Shown here one piece after another: positions 25,821 to 35,046 of a DNA stretch of 64,000 bases (positions are counted from its first letter, which is position 1; every line of letters begins with the position of its first letter). Where the stretch lies: positions 62,001 to 126,000 of the forward strand of contig CAYORT010000002.1 in NCBI GenBank assembly GCA_964406465.1, written 5' to 3'. Position numbers and translations under genes: made by a program. This DNA is from JAHEZL01 sp964406465 (GTDB taxonomy: Bacteria > Bacteroidota > Bacteroidia > Flavobacteriales_C > GCA-002722245). The notes under the pieces are model-generated. The model did no database searches, had not been told where the DNA came from, and saw only the letters and a program-made list of their open reading frames with translations.

Positions 25821-27794
25821 TTGAAGTTAACAGTTGTCATAGTAAATTATAACGTTGAGCATTTCTTAGAACAATGTTTGCGTTCTGTTGAAAAAGCCGC
25901 CAAACATACCAGCACCGAAGTTTGGGTGGTCGACAACAATTCTGTTGATGGCTCGTGCGAAATGGTAAAAGCCAAATTCCCTTGGGTTAAACTGGTAGAA
26001 AGCAAAAAGAACCTAGGATTTTCTAAAGGGAATAACTTGGCCATGAAAGATGCCAAAGGTGAATATGTATTGCTGTTGAATCCCGACACCATCGTTGAAG
26101 AAGATACCTTTTCTAAAATTGTCCAGTTCATGGACGAACATCCCGATGCCGGCGGTTTGGGAGTGCACATGGTTGACGGGCAAGGGAATTTTCTACCCGA
26201 ATCGAAAAGAGGGCTACCTACTCCATCTGTTGCATTTTATAAAATATTCGGCTTAGCCCGCTTGTTTCCACGTTCTAAAAAATTTGGAAAATACCATTTG
26301 GGGTACTTAAGCAAGGACAAAACCCATGAAGTAGAAATTTTGTCGGGAGCTTTCATGCTCCTTAGAAAAACTGTACTTGATAAAATTGGCCTGCTCGACG
26401 AAACCTTCTTTATGTACGGGGAAGATATCGACCTATCTTATAGAATAGTAAAGGCTGGATATAAAAATTATTATTACGCCAACACCAATATCATCCATTA
26501 TAAAGGCGAAAGTACCAAGAAGAGTAGTGTTAACTATGTATTTGTTTTCTACCGAGCGATGATCATCTTCGCTAAAAAACATTTCTCTCAAAAAAATGCA
26601 TCATTATTCTCTTTTTTAATCAATATTGCTATTTACGCACGAGCGGCCATGGCTATTTTTAGTAGAGCCTTAATCGTTATTTTACTCCCTTTATTTGATG
26701 CCGCATTGATTTATACCAGCTTGTATTACCTGATGAAATACTATGAATCGAGTATAAAACAGGTTAGCAATCATTTTCCTAAAATATTTTTTCATTGGGA
26801 AATCCCTGTTTTTATAGGCGTTTGGCTTTTATCGGTTTTCTATTTTAAAGGCTTCAAGAAAAATCCGAAACCTAGCAACATCACCAAAGGTGTTTTAGTA
26901 GGTACACTCGTTATACTTGTGCTTTATGGCTTACTTCCCGAAGAATATCGATTCTCTGGAGCTTTAATTTTGGTAGGAACAATAGTTACGCTCACTATCG
27001 TGTTTATTAACCGACTGATATTACACTACTTAGAATTTAAAAATTTTGATATTTCCTTCACTAAAAAGAAGAGAATTTTAATTGTTGGTTCAAGCACAGA
27101 AGCGAAGCGAGTGACCCGCATATTAACATTATCTTATTTCAAGCCTATCTCGGTAAAGCTCATCGCTCCAAAAAACGAAAATGAGAAAGATGAAGACTAC
27201 ATAGGAAACTTGGCCAATCTCAATAAGATATTGTTAGAGCAAAAAATAGATGAAATCATTTTTTGCGCTCAAAACCTTGATTTTAAAGAGATTATAAATT
27301 ACATGGCTAGCTCACCATCGAATGAAATCAATTTTAAAATCGCCCCGCCAAACAGTTTATTCATTATTGGAAGTCACTCGGTTAACGAGCCAGGCGAGCT
27401 TTATGTGATTGATCACTCCAACATCAATAAACCCGAGAATAAGAGCAGCAAGCGCGCTTTTGATCTAATTAGCTCGCTAATTCTTTTGATTCTATCGCCC
27501 ATCTTGGTGTTCATTATTGAACGACCAGGAATCTTCATTAAAAACATCGTTAAAGTGATCGCAGGTAAATTATCCCTTGTGGGCTATTGTGTTTCTAAAA
27601 ACCTATCCAACAAAGAATTACCACCCATAAAAGTCGGAATTCTCAATCCAACCGACACACTAAAAGTTCAGCCACAAAAAGAATCCTCGATTGAAAAAAT
27701 CAATTTAATGTACGCTAAAAACTACAATATTTATGAGGATTTAGACATTCTTATCAAGGGGCTTAAGAAACTTGGCCGCATTCCTGTAAATTAA
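25821..27794 (+). CDS. GT2 glycosyltransferase fused to a gutted polyprenyl-phosphoglycosyltransferase
   Basis: A 657-residue protein starting with TTG at 25821; AGGAG at 25803-25807 precedes it, and MKLTVVIVNYNVEHFLEQCL is the canonical GT2 opening. Residues 1-245: GT2 domain with NPDTIV as metal site and GEDIDLSYRI near the acceptor site. Residues about 260-395: four or five membrane helices. Residues about 410-540: a Rossmann-like unit (KKRILIVGSSTEAKRV). Then KRAFDLISSLILLILSP, the membrane-entry helix of WcaJ/PHPT enzymes, joins almost directly to KLSLVGYC, a relic of their SLVGPRP motif. The catalytic Asp-Glu core is missing. Likely acts in surface polysaccharide synthesis through the GT2 half. 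Confidence 0.85.
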   Translation: MKLTVVIVNYNVEHFLEQCLRSVEKAAKHTSTEVWVVDNNSVDGSCEMVKAKFPWVKLVESKKNLGFSKGNNLAMKDAKGEYVLLLNPDTIVEEDTFSKIVQFMDEHPDAGGLGVHMVDGQGNFLPESKRGLPTPSVAFYKIFGLARLFPRSKKFGKYHLGYLSKDKTHEVEILSGAFMLLRKTVLDKIGLLDETFFMYGEDIDLSYRIVKAGYKNYYYANTNIIHYKGESTKKSSVNYVFVFYRAMIIFAKKHFSQKNASLFSFLINIAIYARAAMAIFSRALIVILLPLFDAALIYTSLYYLMKYYESSIKQVSNHFPKIFFHWEIPVFIGVWLLSVFYFKGFKKNPKPSNITKGVLVGTLVILVLYGLLPEEYRFSGALILVGTIVTLTIVFINRLILHYLEFKNFDISFTKKKRILIVGSSTEAKRVTRILTLSYFKPISVKLIAPKNENEKDEDYIGNLANLNKILLEQKIDEIIFCAQNLDFKEIINYMASSPSNEINFKIAPPNSLFIIGSHSVNEPGELYVIDHSNINKPENKSSKRAFDLISSLILLILSPILVFIIERPGIFIKNIVKVIAGKLSLVGYCVSKNLSNKELPPIKVGILNPTDTLKVQPQKESSIEKINLMYAKNYNIYEDLDILIKGLKKLGRIPVN

Positions 27795-27828
27795 GCAGCC
27801 CAAATAAAAAATATTTCACATATTTTGT

Positions 27829-27836
27829 TACTTTTG
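27829..27836 (+). promoter_or_regulatory. -7 promoter box before the E2 gene
   Basis: TACTTTTG fits the Bacteroidota consensus TAnnTTTG exactly, 24 bp before the ATG at 27861. No convincing -33 TTG is found at the usual distance. Confidence 0.4.
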
Positions 27837-27860
27837 AAGCACTCATAAGTAATAGCAATA

Positions 27861-29180
27861 ATGGGCGAAGTAAAGTTAATCCTTCCTAAAATGGGTGAAA
27901 GTGTGGCGGAAGCTACACTAACATCGTGGCTTAAAAAAGAAGGCGACCGCATTGAATTGGATGAGTCGGTAGCTGAAATAGCCACCGATAAGGTTGATTC
28001 TGAGATCCCTGCCACTCATGCTGGTGTGTTGAAAAAGCAGCTTTTTAAAGTTGGCGAAATAGTAAAGGTAGGACAAGCCTTCGCGATCATTGAAACCGAA
28101 GGAGAGCAGGAAGAAGAAAAAGAAACAGTTGTTTTACACTCACCGCAATCTAATCCTAGCACACAAATCGTTTCAGCCCTTCCTGAAAAACCATCCCTAT
28201 CTGATTATTCAAAAAGCGAAAAGTTTTATTCACCCTTGGTGAAAAGCATCGCTTCAAAGGAGGGTATCAGCAAAGATGAGTTAGATGCCATCAAAGGAAG
28301 TGGAAAGGATGGCCGAGTGACCAAAGATGACTTGATGGCTTATTTGAAAGCAGGCAAACAAAGTTCTTTTGCTCAAACTGCGTCAGTTAGTTCGGCACCA
28401 CAGCCTACAGCTAATATCTATTCTGCTCCAGTAAATATATCAGCACCAAGCACGCAATCCATTTCTGGCGATGATGAAATCATTGAAATGGACCGCATGC
28501 GAAAAATCATTGCTGAGCACATGGTTAAAAGCAAGCAAATTGCGCCACACGTTACTTCATTTATAGAAGTTGATGTTACTGCTTTGGTGATGTGGAGAGA
28601 CAGAATAAAAAATGAATTTGAAAAAAGAGAAGGATTCAAAATAACCTTCACTCCTATCTTTATCGAAGCTGTTGCGAAAGCCTTAAAAGATTTTCCAATG
28701 GTGAATATTCAGGTGGATGGCAACAACATCATCAAGAAAAAAGCAATCAACATTGGAATGGCTGCAGCACTGCCTAGTGGTAACTTGATTGTTCCTGTAA
28801 TTAAAAATGCCGACAGATTAAATATTATCGGCTTAACAGAACAAGTGAACGACCTTGCCAAGAGAGCTAGGGAGAATAAACTTAAACCCGACGAAATACA
28901 AGGAGGCACTTTCACTATAACCAATGTTGGTACTTTTGGAAACATAATGGGAACGCCTATTATCAATCAGCCACAAGTAGCAATTTTGTCAACTGGTATT
29001 ATTAAAAAGAAGCCTGTAGTGGTTGAAACACCTATGGGTGACACCATTGCCATTCGCCAAATGATGTTCCTTTCCCTATCTTATGACCATCGTGTGGTTG
29101 ACGGCATGTTGGGAGGTTCATTCCTAAGAAAAATTGGAGATTATTTGGAAAACTTTGACTTTAATCGGGTTATATGGTAA
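27861..29180 (+). CDS. 2-oxo acid dehydrogenase E2 (dihydrolipoamide acyltransferase)
   Basis: A 439-residue E2 enzyme. One lipoyl domain (1-78) carries the lipoylated lysine in EIATDKVDSEI. A peripheral-subunit-binding domain (about 118-155, SPLVKSIASKEGISKDELDA) sits between two flexible linkers. The catalytic domain (about 205-439) ends with YDHRVVDGMLGGSF, containing the active His and Asp. It transfers acyl groups to CoA and forms the complex core. The sequence resembles branched-chain or pyruvate E2; the substrate cannot be fixed. No E1 or E3 gene is adjacent, so its partners lie elsewhere. Confidence 0.93.
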   Translation: MGEVKLILPKMGESVAEATLTSWLKKEGDRIELDESVAEIATDKVDSEIPATHAGVLKKQLFKVGEIVKVGQAFAIIETEGEQEEEKETVVLHSPQSNPSTQIVSALPEKPSLSDYSKSEKFYSPLVKSIASKEGISKDELDAIKGSGKDGRVTKDDLMAYLKAGKQSSFAQTASVSSAPQPTANIYSAPVNISAPSTQSISGDDEIIEMDRMRKIIAEHMVKSKQIAPHVTSFIEVDVTALVMWRDRIKNEFEKREGFKITFTPIFIEAVAKALKDFPMVNIQVDGNNIIKKKAINIGMAAALPSGNLIVPVIKNADRLNIIGLTEQVNDLAKRARENKLKPDEIQGGTFTITNVGTFGNIMGTPIINQPQVAILSTGIIKKKPVVVETPMGDTIAIRQMMFLSLSYDHRVVDGMLGGSFLRKIGDYLENFDFNRVIW

Positions 29181-29192
29181 ATTAGCACACAA

Positions 29193-29222
29193 TTGAAAAA
29201 AGATTTTTTTATTTTATTTTTA
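29193..29222 (+). promoter_or_regulatory. Bacteroidota-type promoter of the OmpA/PD40 gene
   Basis: TTG at 29193-29195 and TATTTTTA at 29215-29222 are separated by exactly 19 bases, the preferred -33/-7 spacing. Predicted start of transcription is near 29229, leaving a 5' leader of about 40 bases before the ATG at 29268. This argues against the in-frame TTG at 29193 as a start codon. Confidence 0.55.
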
Positions 29223-29267
29223 GCACACATTTTGAAAAACATTTCTGAAATACATAACATCTATCCT

Positions 29268-31346
29268 ATGAGAATTTTACTTGCCTTACTAATCCTTACT
29301 CCTTTTACAGGCTTATTTGCACAAAACGAGGCTGTTTTAAAAGAGGCTCAAAAACATTTTAATGAGCAACAGTATTCTATTGCGCTAGAAGAATTTAAAG
29401 AAGCTGCAAAATCAGATTCATTAAATGCCAACATTCAGTACAAAATAGGTTTATGTTATGTAAATCTTAAAAACAACTTACCTGCTGCAATAGTTGCTTT
29501 TGAAAATGCGGCAAAAAATGTTGCTGCCAACGCTACAGTTGAATCGGTAAAAGAAAAAAGAGCTCCACTGGTTGCTTACCTTGAATTGGCAAAAGCATAT
29601 CATTTAAACTACCAGTTTGATGAAGCTGCTTTGTGGTATGAAAAATTTAAAGCTGAACTAGGTAAAGGCGCTGAAGATGAGAAATTAATGGACCTATATA
29701 TCGCTCAATGTTCTTACGCTAAATTATTAATTGCCAACCCGGTTGAATTAATCGTTTCTAACTTCGGACCAACCATCAACGGCAAGTTCAAAGATTTCGC
29801 TCCAGTGCTTTCTGCAGATGAGAAAACTTTACTTTTTACATCAAGAAGATTTGGTTCAACTCAAGATGCATCAAAGAACAAAGACACGTTAATGAACGAC
29901 GGTAACTACTATGAAGACATTTACATGAGTACTAAAGAAGTAAATGGATCTTGGAGTACTCCTAAAAACCTTACTACAATCAACTCTCCTTGGAATGAAG
30001 CTACCATCGGTTTATCAGTAGATGGTCAGCAAGTGTTATTTACTTCCGACAGAGAAAAAGTAACTGCTTCTGAAAAAGGAAAAGGAAATGGCGACATCTA
30101 CTTAAGTAAATTGAATGGTGACCAATGGTCAACGCCAGAGATTCTTCCTTACCCTATCAACACAAAAGATCAAGAGCCAGATGCTTGTTTTAATCTAGAT
30201 GGTTCTGTTTTATATTTCTCTAGTGACCGTGAAGGTGGCTTAGGTGGATTCGATATCTATTTTGTGAAAAGACTTCCTAACGGAGAGTGGAGTTACCCAC
30301 AAAACCTTGGTCCGAAAATCAACACTCCTTACGACGACAGAGCTCCATTCATGCACCCTGATGGCGTAACATTATTCTTCTCATCTGAAGGACACCAAAG
30401 CATGGGAGGTTTCGATGTTTTCCAAGCTATGCAAAATGAAGATGGCAGTTGGGGAGACGCAGAAAATATTGGATACCCTATCAACACTACAGGTAACGAC
30501 GTATGTTATGTAACCTCTCCTGATGGAAAAAGAGCTTACTACGCTTCTTACCGTGAAGAAGGATATGGCTCTTATGATATCTACATGATTAGCCTACCGG
30601 TTCGTCCTGAAACTCAATTAACCGTATTCTCTGGTAACTTAACACTTGAAGGAGAAGGCTCAATAGTTCCTAATGGTGCGCAAATCGTTGTAACCGATAA
30701 CGAAACAAATGAAATCGTTGGAATCTACAAACCAAACAGCAAAACTGGTAAATATTTGTTCATCTTGCCTCCAGGAAAAAACTACAATATTACCTATGAA
30801 GCGGAAGGTGTATTGTTTAAATCGGAGAACTTAATTGTTCCAGACAACTCTCAATTCTCTACCATTCAAAATGACATTAAATTACCAGCTATCAAAGCAG
30901 GAGAAAATATAGTATTAAACAACATTTTCTACGAATTTGACAGTGAAAAATTAACACCTGAATCAAAAGTTGAGCTTGAGAAACTTACAAGACTTTTGAT
31001 GAACAACCCTGGGTTAAAAGTTGAGTTGCAAGGACACACCGATTCTAAAGGATCAGATGCTTACAACTTAAACCTATCTCAAAAAAGAGCTGAAGAGGTT
31101 GTTAAATACCTATTAGCAAAGGGAGTAAGTCCAGAACAGCTTAAAGCTAAAGGATATGGTGAAACTCAACCGATAGCAAAAAATGAAAATGCTGACGGAA
31201 GCGATAATCCTGAAGGAAGAAAATTAAATAGAAGAACCGTATTGAAAGTAATTTCATTAGACGGAGAAACTAACTTTGTAAACCCTATTGCTGTTCCTGA
31301 TAATTTGAAAAACACCAAAAAAGGCGGCACAAGAAAAAAGAAATAA
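29268..31346 (+). CDS. OmpA-family envelope protein with TPR and PD40 domains (PorE-like layout)
   Basis: 692 residues from ATG 29268: signal peptide (MRILLALLILTPFTGLFAQ), TPR helices (about 20-165), a PD40 beta-propeller (about 170-450; SDREGGLGGFDIYFVKRLPN-type blades), a carboxypeptidase-regulatory-like domain (about 455-560), and a C-terminal OmpA domain (about 575-690; NNIFYEFDSEKLTPESKVEL, LQGHTDSKGSDAYN, LSQKRAEEVVKYL) that binds peptidoglycan. This order is the one described for PorE, a T9SS accessory protein, but no lipobox is present and such proteins occur in several copies per genome. Own promoter and terminator. Confidence 0.88.
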   Translation: MRILLALLILTPFTGLFAQNEAVLKEAQKHFNEQQYSIALEEFKEAAKSDSLNANIQYKIGLCYVNLKNNLPAAIVAFENAAKNVAANATVESVKEKRAPLVAYLELAKAYHLNYQFDEAALWYEKFKAELGKGAEDEKLMDLYIAQCSYAKLLIANPVELIVSNFGPTINGKFKDFAPVLSADEKTLLFTSRRFGSTQDASKNKDTLMNDGNYYEDIYMSTKEVNGSWSTPKNLTTINSPWNEATIGLSVDGQQVLFTSDREKVTASEKGKGNGDIYLSKLNGDQWSTPEILPYPINTKDQEPDACFNLDGSVLYFSSDREGGLGGFDIYFVKRLPNGEWSYPQNLGPKINTPYDDRAPFMHPDGVTLFFSSEGHQSMGGFDVFQAMQNEDGSWGDAENIGYPINTTGNDVCYVTSPDGKRAYYASYREEGYGSYDIYMISLPVRPETQLTVFSGNLTLEGEGSIVPNGAQIVVTDNETNEIVGIYKPNSKTGKYLFILPPGKNYNITYEAEGVLFKSENLIVPDNSQFSTIQNDIKLPAIKAGENIVLNNIFYEFDSEKLTPESKVELEKLTRLLMNNPGLKVELQGHTDSKGSDAYNLNLSQKRAEEVVKYLLAKGVSPEQLKAKGYGETQPIAKNENADGSDNPEGRKLNRRTVLKVISLDGETNFVNPIAVPDNLKNTKKGGTRKKK

Positions 31347-31368
31347 ATATTAATTTTCAACACGTAAA

Positions 31369-31400
31369 AAACCTTCGCAGCAATGCGAAGGTTTTTTTTA
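31369..31400 (+). terminator. Rho-independent terminator after the OmpA/PD40 gene
   Basis: AAACCTTCGCA (31369-31379) pairs with TGCGAAGGTTT (31384-31394) around a GCAA tetraloop, followed by more T residues. It separates the two TPR/PD40 genes. Confidence 0.9.
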
Positions 31401-31497
31401 TTGGCAATAATTTGTTAAAAATTAATCAAACTAATTTTTAAAGATACTTGGGCATATTCTGTGCTATGCTTATCTTACAATCGTAAATATTTTGAAG

Positions 31498-33231
31498 ATG
31501 AGATCGATTTCTACTATTCTATTTTCCATTATTTGTTTTTCGGCGTTAGCTCAAGAAGGTCCAGTACCTCCTACTGGCAATGTTGCAACTGCAAAAACAT
31601 ACATCACCGAAGGATCATACGGTTTGGCTTTAGCCGAATTAAAACTAGCTATTAGAAAAGACCCAGAAGACATTAAGATAAATCAAATGATAGCGGAGTG
31701 TTATCTTAACACTAATGAAGACAAACCAAAGGCTATCGCTCATCTTGAAAAAGTAGTTAAATCGGGAAAGTACGATGCCATTGACTTATATGATTTAGGA
31801 AAAGCCTACGCATACAATGAAGAGATAGATAAAGCGATTGAATATTTTAATCGATACAAAAAAGAAGGGAAATTAAAACCCGATGAATTAGAAGACGTTG
31901 ACCATGAAATAGAAAAAGCACAAACAGCAAAAGAATTGATGAAAATCCCCCTAAATATAACTTTCACAAACTTGGGTAAAGATGTAAATACAGAATTTTT
32001 TGAAGGCCACCCATTTACCAACGAAAATGAATCTGCTATTTACTTCACAACAAAAAGAAAAGGCACAACGGGAGGTGGAACTGGTGATGAAGGTTTTGTT
32101 TCAGATGTATACCAAATTGAACTTAAACCTGGTGACAAATGGTCGAAGGCTAAAAATGTAGGAGCTTCTGTCAATACATTTTCATTAGAAGAAATTACAT
32201 CTTTATCGAGTAATGGCAGCTACCTCGTTTTTACAATGATTGACGAAATTGGCGCGCAAAGAATAAAATATTGTGAAAAACTAGGCAAAGCTAAATCATT
32301 TGGCAAAGCAATCGACTTTGGTGAGCTTATCAATGATGTATCAAGTATTGAAAATGCGCAGACTTCAGGTTGTATTTCTAATGACGGACAAACATGTATT
32401 TTTTCTTCAAATAGAAAAGGTGGATTTGGCGGTTTCGACTTATATATATCTATTAGAAGACCAAATGGAACATGGGGAGAACCTTTGAACTTAGGCAGTA
32501 AAATAAACACAAAATACGACGAAACATATCCGAATTTTGGAGCCAACAATAATACACTGTATTTCGCGTCTGCAGGCCATACCAACATGGGAGGTTTTGA
32601 TATTTTTAAAACCGTTTTCTCATCTGAAAGTCATGCTTTTAGCAATCCTGTTAATTTAGGATATCCTATCAACACCACCGATAATGATTATTGTATTTCT
32701 TTCAATAAAACAGGTAGAAACGCTTACATTGGAAGAAGAAAAACAGGCGGATTTGGCAACTTAGACATCTACCAATTAACTTTCAAAAATGTTGATCCTC
32801 CCTATACTGTGGTAGCGCTAAATCTAAAAGCGCATGCCAACTATCAATTGCAAATGCACAATGCCGATTCACTCATTGAATTGCACAATGCTTATTTAAA
32901 TGATCCTTCTGCAAGCAAAATTCCAGCGGATACTTCTAAGAATATTATTGCTAGAATGAAAAACCTAAAAGCATCTCTCGACCCTGTAGCGGGAAGTATG
33001 ATTACTGTTACCAATGCAGCTAACAACAAAACCTACGGAGAATATTCTCCAAACCTTAAAACAGGAAGAGCAATCATGATTTTAGAACCAGGTGTTTATG
33101 AAATTACCGTTAGCAATGATAAATACAAAGTGAGTAAAACTAAGGTCACTATTCTTGATAAAGCTAACTTTGTTCAAGAAACAAAAGTTGATGTGATCAT
33201 GCATAAAGGAGAATTAGAAACTGCCAAATAG
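31498..33231 (+). CDS. TPR/PD40 envelope protein without OmpA domain
   Basis: 577 residues from ATG 31498: signal peptide (MRSISTILFSIICFSALAQ), TPR units (about 28-145, LAELKLAIRKDPEDIKINQM), and a PD40 propeller (about 155-430; SSNRKGGFGGFDLYISIRRP, GHTNMGGFDIF). A last beta domain (about 490-577) resembles the regulatory domain of its upstream neighbour (TVTNAANNKTYGEYSPNLKT). It ends there, with no OmpA domain. It is clearly paralogous to the gene at 29.3 kb and likely derived from it by duplication. It may be a structural or scaffold protein of the outer membrane. Confidence 0.83.
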   Translation: MRSISTILFSIICFSALAQEGPVPPTGNVATAKTYITEGSYGLALAELKLAIRKDPEDIKINQMIAECYLNTNEDKPKAIAHLEKVVKSGKYDAIDLYDLGKAYAYNEEIDKAIEYFNRYKKEGKLKPDELEDVDHEIEKAQTAKELMKIPLNITFTNLGKDVNTEFFEGHPFTNENESAIYFTTKRKGTTGGGTGDEGFVSDVYQIELKPGDKWSKAKNVGASVNTFSLEEITSLSSNGSYLVFTMIDEIGAQRIKYCEKLGKAKSFGKAIDFGELINDVSSIENAQTSGCISNDGQTCIFSSNRKGGFGGFDLYISIRRPNGTWGEPLNLGSKINTKYDETYPNFGANNNTLYFASAGHTNMGGFDIFKTVFSSESHAFSNPVNLGYPINTTDNDYCISFNKTGRNAYIGRRKTGGFGNLDIYQLTFKNVDPPYTVVALNLKAHANYQLQMHNADSLIELHNAYLNDPSASKIPADTSKNIIARMKNLKASLDPVAGSMITVTNAANNKTYGEYSPNLKTGRAIMILEPGVYEITVSNDKYKVSKTKVTILDKANFVQETKVDVIMHKGELETAK

Positions 33232-33237
33232 CCCTAA

Positions 33238-34056
33238 ATGAAATTAAACTTAACTCGTCCGCTGGCTTTCTTCGACTTAGAAACGACAGGAACTGATATA
33301 TCAAAAGATAGAATCGTAGAGATTTCCATTGTGAAAGTGATGCCCAATGGTGATAAAGACAGTAAAACACGTCGCATCAATCCAGGCATGCCTATTCCAA
33401 AAGAAGCTTCTGCTGTTCATCATATTTACGATGAAGACGTTAAAGACTGTCCTCTGTTTAAAGCTATTGCCAAAAGTTTACACGACTTCTTAATCGGCTG
33501 CGATATAGCAGGATTCAACAGCGATAGATTTGATATTCCTCTTTTGGCTGAAGAATTCTTAAGAGCAGAAATTGATTTTGATTTAAGCGACCGAAAAACC
33601 ATTGATGTGCAAAACCTATTTCACAAAATGGAGCAACGTACATTGAGTGCTGGATATAAATTCTATTGTGGTAAATCGTTAGATAATGCCCACAGTGCCC
33701 TTGCCGATACAGAAGCTACTTTAGAGATTTTAGAAGCAATGCTAGATCGTTACGAGCACACCGAAATAGAAGACGAAAACAAAAAACTTTACAAACCCAT
33801 CGTTAACGATGTTGCTAAACTACAAGCCTTCTCTAAACGAGATAAAAATGTAGATTTAGCCGGTAGAATTGTATTCAATGAAAACAACATTGAAGTATTC
33901 AACTTTGGAAAACACAAGGGCAAACCGGTTGAATTGGTACTCACTCAAGAACCATCATATTACGCTTGGATGATGGATGGCGATTTCCCTCTTTACACCA
34001 AAAAAGCATTAGAGAAAATTAAGATTAGATTATTGCAGAATAAGTTGAATTCGTAG
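33238..34056 (+). CDS. DnaQ-family 3'-5' exonuclease with ExoX-like C-terminus
   Basis: A 272-residue DEDDh exonuclease. ExoI motif FFDLETTGTDISKDRIVEIS, ExoII near IAGFNSDRFDIPLLAEEF, and ExoIII NAHSALADTEATLEIL carry the four acidic residues and the His. A separate C-terminal domain (about 218-272) has FNFGKHKGKPVELVLTQEPS and YYAWMM, matching the ExoX-like C-terminal domain. Likely role is DNA proofreading or repair, not tied to polymerase III from the sequence. It starts 6 bp after the TPR/PD40 gene. Confidence 0.92.
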   Translation: MKLNLTRPLAFFDLETTGTDISKDRIVEISIVKVMPNGDKDSKTRRINPGMPIPKEASAVHHIYDEDVKDCPLFKAIAKSLHDFLIGCDIAGFNSDRFDIPLLAEEFLRAEIDFDLSDRKTIDVQNLFHKMEQRTLSAGYKFYCGKSLDNAHSALADTEATLEILEAMLDRYEHTEIEDENKKLYKPIVNDVAKLQAFSKRDKNVDLAGRIVFNENNIEVFNFGKHKGKPVELVLTQEPSYYAWMMDGDFPLYTKKALEKIKIRLLQNKLNS

Positions 34057-34082
34057 AGTTAAAAACCTTTTTATATACCTAG

Positions 34083-34192
34083 CACATCCCGGTAGAGACG
34101 AATTGCATTCGTCTTAAATAAAAAATCTTCCGTTGTTAAGGAAAAGGAATTAATCTTTTTAAGACGAATGCAATTCGTCTCTACCGGGATGT
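34083..34192. repeat. MITE-like element with 36-base terminal inverted repeats
   Basis: The left arm (34083-34118) and right arm (34157-34192) are near-perfect inverted copies beginning CACATCCCGGTAGAGACGAA. Each arm contains its own inner palindrome GACGAAT-TGC-ATTCGTC. The 38-base centre (34119-34156) is AT-rich and non-coding. No transposase is encoded and no target-site duplication is clear. Total length about 110 bases fits a miniature inverted-repeat element. It occupies almost the whole gap between the exonuclease and DUF2797 genes, which converge on it. Confidence 0.75.
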
Positions 34193-34200
34193 GTAATCAA

Positions 34201-35046
34201 TCAAAACAAACTCCCCTGCACCACAACCTTCTCTGCTTCCACTTCCAACACCTCAACACTAATCACATAGCCACTGTGTTTGCGAAGATTAATCACATTG
34301 CCATTGCTAAACATTAAATACTGTCCACGTATTCCCTGTAATTTACCTTCCACCACTGCTTCTTTATCGAAGCCTACACTTTTTATTTTTTCGAGATATG
34401 CCTCTACCGGATATTGAATATCGATAATCTTATCGTCGTCATCGGCATATTCCATGAGATCTTCGGGAAGTTTATCTATTAAAGAATTTTTAAGTTTTAC
34501 TAAATCCACATCTTCTCCCCTTTCATCCTTCAGCATTTTCTGCCAGTTGGTCTTATCTGAAATATATTGCTTGAGTTCTATTTCTATTAGTCCGGCCAGT
34601 TGACGATAAGGCACCAAAGCCAATTTTATTCCTTTGCGTGCACCCTGATCAATCCAACGATTGTGCAAATTAGAAGCACGTGTTACACCCACTTTCACAT
34701 CGCTGGTTTGTGCGATATATACATAATGTGGAACGTTATGATTTTTCTCTTCCCATTCTACATCTCTACCTTGATGTTCGTGTGCCATACATAGCTCTGG
34801 ACGAACAATGCACTCTGAATTATCGGGAGATTTCAAAAAACAAGGATAACAAAAACCTTGTCCGAATGATTTATTCGTTTTCTTATCACACGCTACACAA
34901 CGAATTTCATTTTGAAAAGTGAGTCGAATATTTTTACCAATAAAATCGTTGATACAAATCTTTGAATGGTCATGCTGAAGATAGTATCTAACCGGATTTT
35001 GCAACTCCACCGGCATCTTCTCCAGCTTTCCTTGCCACACCATCAT
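34201..35046 (-). CDS. DUF2797 protein
   Basis: A 281-residue protein. Two CxxC pairs (CVACDKKTNKSFGQGFCYPC) look like a zinc ribbon near residue 50-75, followed by C-rich ECIVRPELCMAHEHQG. Then VYIAQTSDVKVGVTRASNLH and NRWIDQGA resemble a GIY-YIG-like nuclease or DNA-binding fold, the usual reading of DUF2797. Function is unknown. Its ATG overlaps the DUF493 stop by 4 bases (ATGA), so it is translationally coupled to that gene. Confidence 0.85.
   Translation of the reverse strand: MMVWQGKLEKMPVELQNPVRYYLQHDHSKICINDFIGKNIRLTFQNEIRCVACDKKTNKSFGQGFCYPCFLKSPDNSECIVRPELCMAHEHQGRDVEWEEKNHNVPHYVYIAQTSDVKVGVTRASNLHNRWIDQGARKGIKLALVPYRQLAGLIEIELKQYISDKTNWQKMLKDERGEDVDLVKLKNSLIDKLPEDLMEYADDDDKIIDIQYPVEAYLEKIKSVGFDKEAVVEGKLQGIRGQYLMFSNGNVINLRKHSGYVISVEVLEVEAEKVVVQGSLF

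Noticed and set aside
29193..29267. Extended N-terminus of the OmpA/PD40 protein from TTG 29193
   Set aside because: That TTG serves as the -33 element of a well-spaced promoter, and the ATG at 29268 gives a clean signal peptide.
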